Origin: Rhodococcus opacus
GTDB lineage: Bacteria > Actinomycetota > Actinomycetes > Mycobacteriales > Mycobacteriaceae
DNA length: 64,000 nucleotides
Direction of reading: 5' to 3'
Assembly: GCF_012396235.1 (NCBI RefSeq)
Contig: NZ_JAAXPA010000009.1
Span: 233,090-297,089 of the forward strand
Part shown: in pieces, positions 1-8,918 of the stretch
Layout: the number at the start of each line of letters is the position of its first letter
How positions within the stretch are numbered: position 1 is the first letter of the stretch
Translations under genes and position numbers: made by a program
The notes under the pieces: model-generated
Told to the model about the DNA's origin: nothing
What the model saw: the letters and a program-made list of their open reading frames with translations, nothing else
Database searches by the model: none

Positions 1-1
1 C

Positions 2-2014
2 ATCGTCGGCAAGCCGTACTCGAAGATCTTCACCGAGTTCGAGGGCAACATGAACCCGGCGGCCGCGCACGGCTCCGGCGACGTGAAGTACCACCTCGGC
101 GCCGAGGGCACGTATATCCAGATGTTCGGCGACAACGACATCACCGTGTCGCTGACGGCCAACCCGTCGCACCTCGAGGCGGTCGACCCGGTCCTCGAGG
201 GCCTGGTCCGCGCGAAGCAGGACATCCTCGACAAGGGTGAGGACGGCTTCACCGTCCTGCCACTCATGCTGCACGGCGACGCCGCGTTCGCCGGTCAGGG
301 TGTCGTGGCCGAGACGTTGAACCTGGCACTGCTGCGCGGGTACCGCACCGGCGGCACCGTGCACATCGTGGTCAACAACCAGGTCGGTTTCACCACCGCC
401 CCGGAGTACTCGCGTTCGTCCGAGTACTGCACCGATGTCGCGAAGATGATCGGCGCGCCGATCTTCCACGTGAACGGCGACGACCCCGAGGCCTGCGTCT
501 GGGTCGCCCAGCTCGCTGTCGACTTCCGGGAGAAGTTCCAGAAGGACGTCGTCATCGACATGATCTGCTACCGCCGTCGCGGTCACAACGAGGGCGACGA
601 CCCGTCGATGACGCAGCCGGCGATGTACGACGTGATCGACACCAAGCGCAGCGTGCGTAAGAGCTACACCGAATCCCTGATCGGCCGCGGCGACATCTCG
701 CTGAAGGAAGCCGAAGACGCACTCCGCGACTACCAGGGCCAGCTGGAACGGGTGTTCAACGAGGTTCGCGAACTCGAGAAGTACACGCCGGAGCCCAGTG
801 AGTCGGTCGAGCTCGACCAGGTGCTGCCCACGAAGTTGAAGACGTCCGTCGACGAGTCGGTGCTCGAGCGGATCGGCGACGCGTTCGTCAACGTACCCGA
901 GGGCTTCACCGTGCACCCGCGCGTCAAGCCGGTCATCGAGAAGCGCCGCGAAATGTCCCGCGAGGGCAAGATCGACTGGGCGTTCGCCGAGCTGCTCGCA
1001 TTCGGTTCGCTGGTCGACCAGGGCAAGATGGTTCGCCTGTCCGGCCAGGATTCCAAGCGCGGCACGTTCACGCAGCGTCACTCGGTCCTCATCGACCGCA
1101 AGACGGGCGCCGAGTACACCCCGCTGCAGAACCTGGGCAGCGAGAACCCCGGAAAGTTCCTGGTCTACGACTCCGCACTCAGCGAGTTCGCCGCCGTCGG
1201 CTTCGAGTACGGCTACTCCGTGGGCAACCCGGACGCGCTCGTGCTGTGGGAGGCGCAGTTCGGTGACTTCGTCAACGGCGCGCAGTCGATCATCGACGAG
1301 TTCATCTCGTCCGGTGAGGCCAAGTGGGGCCAGCTGTCCGACGTCGTGCTGCTGCTGCCGCACGGCCACGAGGGTCAGGGTCCCGACCACACGTCCGGTC
1401 GGATCGAGCGCTTCCTGCAGTTGTGCGCCGAGGGTTCGATGACCGTGGCCGTGCCGTCCACCCCGGCCAGCTACTTCCACCTGCTGCGTCGTCACTCGCT
1501 CGACGGAATCCGCCGCCCGCTGGTCGTCTTCACACCGAAGTCGATGCTGCGGAACAAGGCCGCGGTCTCCGACGTCGAGGACTTCACCACCGGCAAGTTC
1601 CGCTCGGTGTTCGAGGAGCCCACGTACGAGACGGGCGACGCCGAACGCGACAAGGTTCGTCGTGTCCTCCTCGTCAGCGGCAAGCTGTACTGGGAGCTGC
1701 TGGCGAAGAAGCAGAAGGACAACCGCGAGGACATCGCGATCGTCCGTATCGAGCAGCTGTACCCGGTTCCGAGCCGTCGTCTCCGCGAGACGCTGGACCG
1801 CTACCCGAACGCCACCGAGTTCCGGTGGGTTCAGGAGGAGCCGGCGAACCAGGGTGCGTGGCCGTTCTTCGGTCTCGCTCTGCCCGAGTTGCTGCCCGAC
1901 AAGCTGTCCGGAATCAAGCGCATCTCGCGTCGTTCGATGTCGGCACCGTCCTCGGGTTCGAGCAAGGTGCACGCTGTGGAACAGCAGGAGATCATCGACG
2001 AAGCGTTCAGCTGA
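2..2014 (+). CDS. kgd: Multifunctional 2-oxoglutarate dehydrogenase E1 / 2-oxoglutarate decarboxylase, C-terminal part
   Basis: Only the last 670 residues are present; the reading frame is already open at the window edge. The enzyme uses thiamine diphosphate to decarboxylate 2-oxoglutarate in the TCA cycle. In actinobacteria the E1 is fused to an E2-like succinyltransferase domain, which would lie outside this window. Motifs typical of E1o are visible: [59 protein letters not shown] and [16 protein letters not shown]. The C-terminal transketolase-like domain is complete and ends [13 protein letters not shown] ([10 protein letters not shown]). The next gene begins only 8 nt downstream on the same strand, so read-through is likely. 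Identification of this part is firm; the N-terminal architecture is inferred from the family. Confidence 0.96.
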   Translation: MVGKPYSKIFTEFEGNMNPAAAHGSGDVKYHLGAEGTYIQMFGDNDITVSLTANPSHLEAVDPVLEGLVRAKQDILDKGEDGFTVLPLMLHGDAAFAGQGVVAETLNLALLRGYRTGGTVHIVVNNQVGFTTAPEYSRSSEYCTDVAKMIGAPIFHVNGDDPEACVWVAQLAVDFREKFQKDVVIDMICYRRRGHNEGDDPSMTQPAMYDVIDTKRSVRKSYTESLIGRGDISLKEAEDALRDYQGQLERVFNEVRELEKYTPEPSESVELDQVLPTKLKTSVDESVLERIGDAFVNVPEGFTVHPRVKPVIEKRREMSREGKIDWAFAELLAFGSLVDQGKMVRLSGQDSKRGTFTQRHSVLIDRKTGAEYTPLQNLGSENPGKFLVYDSALSEFAAVGFEYGYSVGNPDALVLWEAQFGDFVNGAQSIIDEFISSGEAKWGQLSDVVLLLPHGHEGQGPDHTSGRIERFLQLCAEGSMTVAVPSTPASYFHLLRRHSLDGIRRPLVVFTPKSMLRNKAAVSDVEDFTTGKFRSVFEEPTYETGDAERDKVRRVLLVSGKLYWELLAKKQKDNREDIAIVRIEQLYPVPSRRLRETLDRYPNATEFRWVQEEPANQGAWPFFGLALPELLPDKLSGIKRISRRSMSAPSSGSSKVHAVEQQEIIDEAFS

Positions 2015-2022
2015 GCGTTTGA

Positions 2023-2739
2023 TTGACTGATCTGCCATTGAGCCGGGTCGAGTTCACTCCACGGAGCGGATTCGACCCGGCTTCGTGGTATCTGGACCTG
2101 CCCTCGGTGGCGGAACTGTGCGACAACGGGCTGGCATTCGAGCGGCCGCTCACGGTGATCGTGGGTGAGAACGGTGTCGGGAAGTCGACGTTGGTCGAGT
2201 CGATCGCCGCGGCCTGGCAGGGCGGGTTCCGCGGGGCGCAGGACCGGTTGTGGTCGGCGGGATCCAGCCCCGAGGACGCGGACCTCGGCACTCACCTCAC
2301 GTGTGTCGGCGCCCGGCCGCAGCCGTACGGCGGGTGTTTCCTGCGTGCCGAGTCGATGCATTCGCTGTTCGGTGCGGCCGACGAGTCACGTCCCCGCGCG
2401 GACGATCCGTCGTTCAACCAGCTCTCGCACGGTCAGTCGTTCCTGCGGTACGTCGCCGACCGTCCGATCGGCGTGGGCCTGTGGATTCTGGACGAGCCGG
2501 AGGCCGCGCTGTCGTTCCAGTCCTGCCTGGCGCTGCTCGGCGTGATCGCGGATCTCGCCGAGGAGGGCTCGCAGGTGATCATGGCGACGCATTCTCCCCT
2601 CCTCGCTGCCGCGCCCGGCGCCGCGATCTGGGAACTCACCGACGAGGGCATCGACTACCCCGAGTGGAATCAGCTCGACCTCGTCCGCAACTGGCGGTCG
2701 TTCCTCGACGGACCCGACCGCTTCCTGCGGCATCTCTAG
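2023..2739 (+). CDS. Small stand-alone ABC-type ATPase (COG3910-like predicted ATPase)
   Basis: 238 residues from a TTG start 8 nt after kgd. Walker A is GENGVGKSTL (about residues 47-56), the signature-like motif is LSHGQS, Walker B is LWILDEPEAAL, and the switch His lies in MATHSPLL. This is the layout of soluble predicted ATPases with an ABC fold and no membrane partner. Substrate and role are unknown. There is no transporter permease nearby, so a transport role is unlikely; DNA- or RNA-associated roles are known for related soluble ABC ATPases. The stop TAG lies in a CTAG that also forms the stop of the convergent membrane gene. No in-frame ATG gives a better start, because Walker A would then be too close to the N-terminus. 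Confidence 0.75.
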   Translation: MTDLPLSRVEFTPRSGFDPASWYLDLPSVAELCDNGLAFERPLTVIVGENGVGKSTLVESIAAAWQGGFRGAQDRLWSAGSSPEDADLGTHLTCVGARPQPYGGCFLRAESMHSLFGAADESRPRADDPSFNQLSHGQSFLRYVADRPIGVGLWILDEPEAALSFQSCLALLGVIADLAEEGSQVIMATHSPLLAAAPGAAIWELTDEGIDYPEWNQLDLVRNWRSFLDGPDRFLRHL

Positions 2740-3707
2740 GCCGGCCCCGCCTGCTGCCCAGCTTCCGCCAACGACCTCACGGCCCGGACGGCGAGGGCGG
2801 TGGCGGCGAGGAGTCCGCCGAGGGCGGCGAGGGTGAGCGCGTCGGGGTGGATCAGCGGCTGGCCGCGGAACGCCTGCCACGTGAGCACGGCGAGCAGCCC
2901 GGCGTAGGCGAGCGCCAGCACGGCCATCAGGGAGGCTCGGGTTCCCTCGCTGCGGAGCCACGGAATCCGCGACGCGAGGACGCTCAGAACGAGGGCGCCG
3001 ATCAGCATCACCTGCAGGCCGTGCAGTCCGACGAAGTGCGGGATGCGGAGATCGCCGCCGGACGTGCTCCAGTTGGTGACCGGCAGTCCCGGATTCTCGT
3101 CGGTGACGCCGACGCTGTGCCGCGCGGCGAGTTCGGCGACGCGGCCGTTCGCGTCGGTAGTCGTCTGGCGACCCTGGAATCCCGTGAGGTAGCCGAGTGC
3201 CATCCCGGCCACCGCCAGGAACAGGCCTGCATGGATGGCTCGCTCGGGTGAGGGGACGATCCCCCACGCGCTGGAAGAGCAGAATCAGGGCGATCACGAG
3301 GTTCGCGACGAACAGTCCGGGACATCGGTCATGAACACGTACTGGCCGATCGTGTTGACGGCGTCGTCGGACGTGTTGAAGTGGCTGAACGTTCCGCGCG
3401 CAGCCTGCACCGCGATGAATCCGACGTCAAGGATGCCGGTCACGGCGAACACCGTCGCCATCGCGCGCGTCCATCTGCTGCCTCGGTGCGGGAGGGTCAG
3501 CAACCACGCCAAAGTGGCCCCGTAGAGCGCGAAGGAGACCGCGAACTTCAGCGGCTCGAGCCACACGGACACCCCGAGCACGGTCCGGTCGTCGCTGAGG
3601 AGGCCGACGGCGCACACCAGCGCGAGGACGGACATCGCGGCGACCATCACCGCCAGCGGCACCTGGCGGGACGCGACGACGCGGGAGCGGAGATCGAGGG
3701 TGGTCAT
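2736..3707 (-). pseudogene. Multi-pass membrane protein gene with two compensating frameshifts
   Basis: Read on the minus strand, the ATG at 3707 opens a hydrophobic protein of unknown family with several predicted membrane spans. At about 3310-3320 one base seems to be missing from a run of C/G: the frame reads VPDC where the neighbouring frame gives GLFVANLVIALILLFQRVG. The frame then hits TGA at 3294-3296. The hydrophobic sequence continues in the second frame to about 3245, where one extra base restores the original frame (AIHAGLFLAVAGMALGYL) through to 2736. The two ends are exactly in phase (165 codons apart). An intact gene would encode about 323 residues. This is either a degraded gene or a pair of sequencing errors; the restored frame and intact flanking sequence leave both open. 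Confidence 0.7.
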
Positions 3708-3800
3708 GACGAGAACGCTAGAAACGTCGCATGCGTCACCACGTCACGCCGGGGAACGAAACCGGTGTCACCCGCGGGTACTACGGGCGTGCCCCGAGTA

Positions 3801-4448
3801 CTAGGGGTGTCGGGTCGTGGTGGCCGACACCAGCGCGGCGGCGATCTCGGGTGCGGCGGCGACGGCGAGCGCGGGAAGGGCCTGAACGTTGAGTTCGATC
3901 AGTTCGTCGCGGGTCAGGTGCGGGTCGCGCAGCCAGGTGATCGTGACTTCCTCGACATAGGCGATCCAGCCCCGGACCGCGAGTTCGACCGCCCGGGTGG
4001 GCTCGATTCCGATCGCAGGCAGTTGTTCGAGGGTCCGTTCGGACATCACGGCGCGGGTCTCCTCGAAGACGGCGCGCATATCCGGGTCGCCACTCGCCGT
4101 TCCCCGCAGGAGCGACACGTACGTGCCCCGGTTCTCGCTGACGTAGTCGACGTACGACGCGAGCACCGAGCGCAGGATCTGCATCGGATCCCGCGCTTCC
4201 CCGACGTACGGGTCGGGGGCGGTGCGGGCGAGCATCTCGCTGCTGGTGTGCCGGACGATCTCGAGGTGGAAGTCGTGCTTGGACGCGAAGTAGTGGAACA
4301 GGAGGCCGCGGGAGACACCCGCCTGATCGGCGATGTCCTCGACGGAGATCTGCTCCAACGGGCGCTGCGCCAGCATCTTCGCGCCGAGATCGATCAGTTG
4401 CGCGCGCCGTTGTTCGGGGCTGAGACGGGTCCGCTTCACGACGTCCAT
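3801..4448 (-). CDS. TetR-family transcriptional repressor
   Basis: 215 residues. The N-terminal helix-turn-helix is typical of TetR (about residues 8-55: ISVEDIADQAGVSRGLLFHYF then KHDFHLEIV). The remainder is an all-helical ligand-binding domain with low sequence constraint. It is divergent from the Baeyer-Villiger monooxygenase operon, with 70 nt between the two starts. That gap holds two inverted repeats on the operon promoter, so autoregulation and repression of the operon are inferred. A ketone, ester or lactone ligand would fit the operon but is not shown by sequence. Confidence 0.9.
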   Translation of the reverse strand: MDVVKRTRLSPEQRRAQLIDLGAKMLAQRPLEQISVEDIADQAGVSRGLLFHYFASKHDFHLEIVRHTSSEMLARTAPDPYVGEARDPMQILRSVLASYVDYVSENRGTYVSLLRGTASGDPDMRAVFEETRAVMSERTLEQLPAIGIEPTRAVELAVRGWIAYVEEVTITWLRDPHLTRDELIELNVQALPALAVAAAPEIAAALVSATTTRHP

Positions 4449-4470
4449 GAGACAAGACTACTGAATGAAG

Positions 4471-4510
4471 GTCAATAGGCTATTGACTGCCCCTCAATAG
4501 CGCCCTATTG
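4471..4510. promoter_or_regulatory. Two inverted repeats, candidate TetR operators
   Basis: The first site is a perfect inverted repeat with 8-bp arms, GTCAATAG (4471-4478) and CTATTGAC (4480-4487), around one base. The second has 6-bp arms, CAATAG (4495-4500) and CTATTG (4505-4510), around four bases. Both share the half-site CAATAG. They sit in the short gap between the TetR gene and the monooxygenase. Site 1 overlaps the proposed -35 and site 2 the proposed -10 of the operon promoter, a good arrangement for repression. Binding itself is inferred. Confidence 0.7.
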
Positions 4511-4511
4511 T
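4483..4511 (+). promoter_or_regulatory. Sigma-70-type promoter of the monooxygenase operon
   Basis: A -35 box TTGACT (4483-4488) and a -10 box TATTGT (4506-4511) are separated by 17 nt. The ATG at 4519 is only 7 nt beyond the -10, so transcription should begin at or next to the start codon. No Shine-Dalgarno sequence precedes the ATG, which fits a leaderless mRNA, common in this order. Confidence 0.6.
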
Positions 4512-4518
4512 TTCTTAC

Positions 4519-6120
4519 ATGAGTCTCCCCGTCACAGATACTTCCGCCACCACCGCAGGTGTCCGGCACATCGACACGCTGATCATCGGCAGCGGGTTCG
4601 CCGGCCTCGGCGCGGCGATCAAGCTGACCCAGGCAGGCAAGACCGACTTCCTCGTGCTCGAACGCGGCACCGACGTCGGTGGTACCTGGCGAGACAACAC
4701 GTACCCGGGTGCGGCGTGCGATGTTCCCTCACATCTGTACTCCTACTCGTTCGCACTGAACCCGGAGTGGACACGGTCGTTCTCGACGCAGCCGGAGATC
4801 CAGAAGTACATCCAGTCGGTGGCCGACAAGTACAAGGTGCGCGACAAGCACCTCTTCGGCTGTGACGTGCAGTCCGCCCACTGGAACGAGTCGACCACCC
4901 GCTGGGAGGTCACCACCACGAAGGGGAACTTCGTCGCGAAGGTCCTCGTGTCCGCGGTCGGCGCGCTGTGCGAGCCGTCCCTCCCCGACATCAAAGGCAT
5001 CGAAGGGTTCCAGGGCGAGATCTTCCACTCCGCCCGCTGGAACCACGACGCCGACCTGACGGGGAAGCGCGTCGCCGTCATCGGCACCGGCGCCTCGGCC
5101 ATCCAGATCGTGCCCGCCATCGGCAAGAAGGTGTCGCACCTCGACGTGTACCAGCGCACGGCGCCGTGGATCCTGCCCCGGGCGGACCGCGAGTACACGA
5201 AGCTCGAGCACACCGCGTTCAAGTACCTCCCCGGCTTCCAGAAGCTGTGCCGCACCGGCATCTACTGGATGCGCGAGAGCCAGGTCGTCGGTCTCGCGAA
5301 GGCCCCGGTCTTCATGAAGCCGCTGCAGTTGGCGGCCGAGCGCCACCTGCGTCGCCAGATCAAGGACAAGGATCTGCGCAAGAAGGTCACGCCGAACTTC
5401 CAGATCGGTTGCAAGCGCATGCTGATCTCGAACAACTACTACCCCACCCTCGCGCAGGACAACGTCGACCTGGTGACCGACGGCATCGCCGAGGTCACGG
5501 CCAACTCGGTGGTCTCGAAGGACGGCACCGTCCGCGAGGTCGATGCCATCGTCGTCGCCACCGGCTTCCACGTCACCGACTCCCCCACGTTCGAGGGCAT
5601 CTTCGGCAAGGACGGGCGCTCGCTCGCCGACGTCTTCGACGAGGGCGGACAGCAGGGCTACAAGGGCGCGGCGATCGCGAACTTCCCCAACATGTTCTTC
5701 CTGGTGGGTCCGAACACGGGCCTGGGCCACACCTCGATGGTCTTCATGATCGAGTCGCAGCTCAACTACCTCGTCGACGCCCTGCAGACGCTCGACAAGT
5801 ACGGCATCGGCAAGATCGAGGTCCGTCAGAACGCCCAGGACCGGTACAACGCCGAACTCCAGGAGAAGCTGTCGCACAGCGTCTGGAACAACGGTGGGTG
5901 CGCGAGCTGGTACCTCGACAAGCACGGCAACAACACCACGCTGTGGCCGGGCTTCACGTTCCAGTTCCGGAACGAGACGAAGCGCTTCGACCTCACCGCG
6001 TACGACAGCGTGGCCACCGCCGATCTTCCTGCACCCGTGCACGTGAACGGCAAGACCCCCGGCCCCGCCGCCATCCCGGCACAGATCGACCTCGACGACG
6101 ACAAGGTGACAGCACAGTGA
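4519..6120 (+). CDS. Flavin-containing Baeyer-Villiger-type monooxygenase
   Basis: 533 residues, normal for this class. An FAD-binding GxGxxG (GSGFAG, residues 24-29) opens the protein. The Baeyer-Villiger fingerprint starts at F164 (FQGEIFHSARWN) and a second, NADPH-binding Rossmann motif (GTGASAIQ) lies near 190. The fingerprint normally ends in P or D after the Trp; here it is N. Family members insert one oxygen next to a ketone carbonyl to give an ester or lactone. It is the first gene of an operon with a dehydrogenase (GTGA overlap) and an esterase, which suggests an alcohol to ketone to ester to acid plus alcohol route. The substrate is unknown. The set recalls the mycobacterial mymA cluster, which also pairs such an enzyme with an esterase and a dehydrogenase. 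Confidence 0.9.
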   Translation: MSLPVTDTSATTAGVRHIDTLIIGSGFAGLGAAIKLTQAGKTDFLVLERGTDVGGTWRDNTYPGAACDVPSHLYSYSFALNPEWTRSFSTQPEIQKYIQSVADKYKVRDKHLFGCDVQSAHWNESTTRWEVTTTKGNFVAKVLVSAVGALCEPSLPDIKGIEGFQGEIFHSARWNHDADLTGKRVAVIGTGASAIQIVPAIGKKVSHLDVYQRTAPWILPRADREYTKLEHTAFKYLPGFQKLCRTGIYWMRESQVVGLAKAPVFMKPLQLAAERHLRRQIKDKDLRKKVTPNFQIGCKRMLISNNYYPTLAQDNVDLVTDGIAEVTANSVVSKDGTVREVDAIVVATGFHVTDSPTFEGIFGKDGRSLADVFDEGGQQGYKGAAIANFPNMFFLVGPNTGLGHTSMVFMIESQLNYLVDALQTLDKYGIGKIEVRQNAQDRYNAELQEKLSHSVWNNGGCASWYLDKHGNNTTLWPGFTFQFRNETKRFDLTAYDSVATADLPAPVHVNGKTPGPAAIPAQIDLDDDKVTAQ

Positions 6121-6947
6121 GCGAGTTCGCAGGCAAGGTAGTCGTGATCACCGGAGCCGGTTCCGGTATCGGCAGGGCGCTCGCCCTCAACCTGGCAGGC
6201 CGGGGTGCCAGACTGGCGATCTCGGACATGGACACGGTCGGGCTCGCCGAGACGACACGCCAGGCCGAGGCACTGGGCGCCGAGGTCAAGGCCGATCACC
6301 TGGACGTCACCCAGCGCGAGGCGGTGCTCGCGTACGCCGACGACGTGCGGGCGCACTTCGGCAAGATCAACCAGGTGTACAACAACGCCGGCATCGCCTA
6401 CCACGGTGAGTTCGAGAAGTCCGAGTTCAAGGACATCGAGAAGATCATGGACGTGGACTTCTGGGGAGTCGTCAACGGCACCAAGGCTTTCCTGCCGCAT
6501 CTCATCGCGTCGGGCGACGGCCACGTGGTGAACGTCTCGAGCCTCTTCGGGCTGCTGTCCATGCCGGGTCAGAGCGCGTACAACTCGGCGAAGTTCGCGG
6601 TGCGCGGTTTCACCGAGTCGCTGCGCCAGGAGATGCTGATCGCCAAGCACCCCGTCAAGGTGACGTGTGTGCACCCGGGTGGCATCAAGACGGCCATCGC
6701 CCGCAACGCCACCGCGGGACCGGGCGAGGACCTCGACACGTTCGCGAAGTTCTTCGACCAGAAACTCGCTCGCACCACTCCGGAGGCGGCCGCGGAGACC
6801 ATCGTGAACGGTGTCCGCAAGGGCAAGCCGCGCGTCCTGATCGGCGCCGACGCCAAGTTCCTCGACGCCTGGGTGCGGCTCGTCGGACCGAGTTACCAGC
6901 GTGTGGTTGCCACCGTCGCCGGACGAGTCCTCCCCAAGTCGAACTGA
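6117..6947 (+). CDS. Short-chain dehydrogenase/reductase
   Basis: 276 residues from a GTG that overlaps the upstream TGA (GTGA), so it is translationally coupled. The cofactor motif TGAGSGIG is at residues 12-19, followed by NNAG, a catalytic Ser region (VNVSSLFG) and Tyr-Lys in YNSAK. This is a classical SDR that oxidises an alcohol or reduces a ketone with NAD(P). The acidic residue after beta-2 (ISDMD) favours NAD. In context it probably makes the ketone used by the monooxygenase, but direction and substrate are inferred. Confidence 0.9.
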   Translation: MSEFAGKVVVITGAGSGIGRALALNLAGRGARLAISDMDTVGLAETTRQAEALGAEVKADHLDVTQREAVLAYADDVRAHFGKINQVYNNAGIAYHGEFEKSEFKDIEKIMDVDFWGVVNGTKAFLPHLIASGDGHVVNVSSLFGLLSMPGQSAYNSAKFAVRGFTESLRQEMLIAKHPVKVTCVHPGGIKTAIARNATAGPGEDLDTFAKFFDQKLARTTPEAAAETIVNGVRKGKPRVLIGADAKFLDAWVRLVGPSYQRVVATVAGRVLPKSN

Positions 6948-6954
6948 GGTACCG

Positions 6955-7875
6955 ATGAGCTTCCACCTGCCGCTGCCGGTCGTCGCGGCGGCCCTCCGGC
7001 CCTTCTACCGCCTCAGCCTCGACGCCCGGCTTCCGCACACCGTCCAGAGGGCGATCCTCGACCTCGGCGCTCCGCTGCAGCAGGTCCCTGCAGGTGCCGT
7101 CGTCCGCCCGACCTCGCTGGCCGGGCGGCCGGCGGAGCGAATCACGGTGGGAGCCACCGAACGCCGGACCGCCGTGCTCTACCTGCACGGTGGGGCGTAC
7201 ACGATCGGTTCGCTCGCCACGCACCGTTCGCTGGCCGCTCACATCGCGAGAGAATCCGGCAGTGTCGTCTACACCCTCGACTACCGGCTGGCTCCGGAGC
7301 ATCCGTTCCCGGCCGGGCTCGAGGACGCGGTCGCGGCGTACATGGAGCTGAACACCGAACACGGTTACGAGACAGAGCAACTCGCCATCGCGGGCGATTC
7401 GGCGGGCGGTGGCCTGACGGTCGCCACCGCGCGGCGTCTGATCGACCGGCACGGTGTCACTCCGGCCGCGTTGGCGCTGATCGCCCCGTGGGTCGATCCC
7501 GGCAGGCGTGACACGTCCCGGGATCGGGATCTCGTGGTCAACACAGCGTGGTCGTTCGACGCCGCCGAGAAGTACCTGGGCAACGGGGACGCACACGATC
7601 CGGGTTACGCACCGCTGCACGGAAATCTGGCGGGACTACCGCCGACGCTGATCCACGTCGGGGTCGACGAGGTGCTCTACCCGCAGATCATGGAATTCGT
7701 CGACAAGCTGAACGAGTCGGACGTGGACGTCACGCTCACCGAGTACGCCCGCCTGTGGCACGTCGCCCACCTGCAGGCGTCCCTGGTCCGCGAGGCCGCG
7801 GATGCGGTCGCGGAACTCGGGGCGTTCCTGGGTTCACAGATGAGCGTCGAGCCACACCCGCGCCACGTCGGCTGA
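6955..7875 (+). CDS. Alpha/beta-hydrolase, HSL-type esterase
   Basis: 306 residues with a Shine-Dalgarno-like GAGGT before the ATG. The oxyanion-hole motif HGGAY and the nucleophile elbow GDSAGG identify the hormone-sensitive-lipase group. A late WHVAH supplies the likely catalytic His and GVDEVL the acidic residue. It is the third gene of the monooxygenase operon, 7 nt after the dehydrogenase, so cleavage of the ester product is the natural role. Its last 42 nt overlap the 3' end of the convergent lipoprotein gene. Confidence 0.88.
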   Translation: MSFHLPLPVVAAALRPFYRLSLDARLPHTVQRAILDLGAPLQQVPAGAVVRPTSLAGRPAERITVGATERRTAVLYLHGGAYTIGSLATHRSLAAHIARESGSVVYTLDYRLAPEHPFPAGLEDAVAAYMELNTEHGYETEQLAIAGDSAGGGLTVATARRLIDRHGVTPAALALIAPWVDPGRRDTSRDRDLVVNTAWSFDAAEKYLGNGDAHDPGYAPLHGNLAGLPPTLIHVGVDEVLYPQIMEFVDKLNESDVDVTLTEYARLWHVAHLQASLVREAADAVAELGAFLGSQMSVEPHPRHVG

Positions 7876-8775
7876 ATCTGCACCACCGCGGACCTGGCCG
7901 ATCATGTCGGCCAGGTCCGCGGTCGTCAGCTCACCCGCCACGACGTTCAACGCCTTCAGCTGGGCTTCGGTGAGAGTTCCGATCCGGAACAGCGGCACCA
8001 CGTTCTGTGCGGTGAACACGTGATCGTCGTCCGCCAGCAGCACCAGATCGGCGTCCGACACGTCCGGTGACGCGGTGGTCACCCCGGCCACCCGCACGGC
8101 TCCGTCCGCCGATACCGGGGCGGCGAGTTCGCCGACGGCCGCAGCGTCGTCGGCCACTGTCCGGGTCTGCGCGAACGTGCAGCCGGTGAGGTCGGGAAGC
8201 GCGTCGGCCTCGAACGCCGGGGCGAGCACGGCAGTGCTCCTGCTGCACGAGGGAACGAGTTCGTCCAGGGTGGTGAGATCCAGCTGCCCCGACGTCTGCG
8301 AGGTCACGGCCAGCGCCGACCTGTCCTCGGCAGCCGCGAAGTCGGAGATCGAAAGCCCCTGCGGCAGAGCCTTGCTCAACGCCTCGAACACATCGTCCTG
8401 TTCCGTCTCCGCCGATTCGGGGGCGTAGTAGCGCAGCAACCGGCCCGTGAACTCCGGCACCAGCGTGACGTTTCCGGCATCGAGCTGCCCGAGGTACGCG
8501 GTCCGGTCGCCCAGTCCCCCGTCGGTGACGACCGGCGCCCCGGTCGAACGCAGGGCACCCGCATAGATTTCGGCCAGGATCCGGCTCTCCGCGCCGTCAC
8601 CCGCACCCACCACGATCTCGCCCTGCCCCTGCCCCGCGGAACCGTCGAGGGTCGTGTCACCACCTGCGCATCCCGACGCCACCCCCGCGACCAGTAGCAG
8701 CGCGGACCCGGCGATCAGGGCCCGGGACCATGCCGCCGGGCGCTCGGCCGATCCGTCTGTCCGTGTGTGTGCCAC
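7834..8775 (-). CDS. Osmoprotectant-type ABC substrate-binding lipoprotein (divergent copy)
   Basis: 313 residues from a GTG with a GAAAGG ribosome site; longer versions with upstream starts lack such a site. A lipoprotein signal ends in the lipobox VASGC. The mature part has the quaternary-amine binding-protein pattern (AESRILAEIYAGAL, LVPEFTGRLLRYY, then FTAQNVVPLF). It lies divergent to the complete transporter operon, whose own binding protein shares the same landmarks, so it is a paralogue. It could feed the same permease with another ligand or act as a sensor. The ligand cannot be read from sequence. Confidence 0.85.
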   Translation of the reverse strand: MAHTRTDGSAERPAAWSRALIAGSALLLVAGVASGCAGGDTTLDGSAGQGQGEIVVGAGDGAESRILAEIYAGALRSTGAPVVTDGGLGDRTAYLGQLDAGNVTLVPEFTGRLLRYYAPESAETEQDDVFEALSKALPQGLSISDFAAAEDRSALAVTSQTSGQLDLTTLDELVPSCSRSTAVLAPAFEADALPDLTGCTFAQTRTVADDAAAVGELAAPVSADGAVRVAGVTTASPDVSDADLVLLADDDHVFTAQNVVPLFRIGTLTEAQLKALNVVAGELTTADLADMIGQVRGGADSADVARVWLDAHL

Positions 8776-8918
8776 GTCGCGCCTTTCGTTTACCTCGAGC
8801 TGGTCGAAAACCGTGCTCTGTCCGCCCCTATCGTTACACTGGCCAACCGATGGCGCGGACACGCGTCCACCGGGTTCCGTCGGCAGGTCCGGCGCCGGTG
8901 ACAACGGGAAGGACGCTC

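Noticed and set aside
4968..6116. Upstream part of a 659-codon frame ahead of the SDR
   Set aside because: This part overlaps the monooxygenase in another frame and is Arg-rich; only the last 276 residues are real, with a coupled GTG start.
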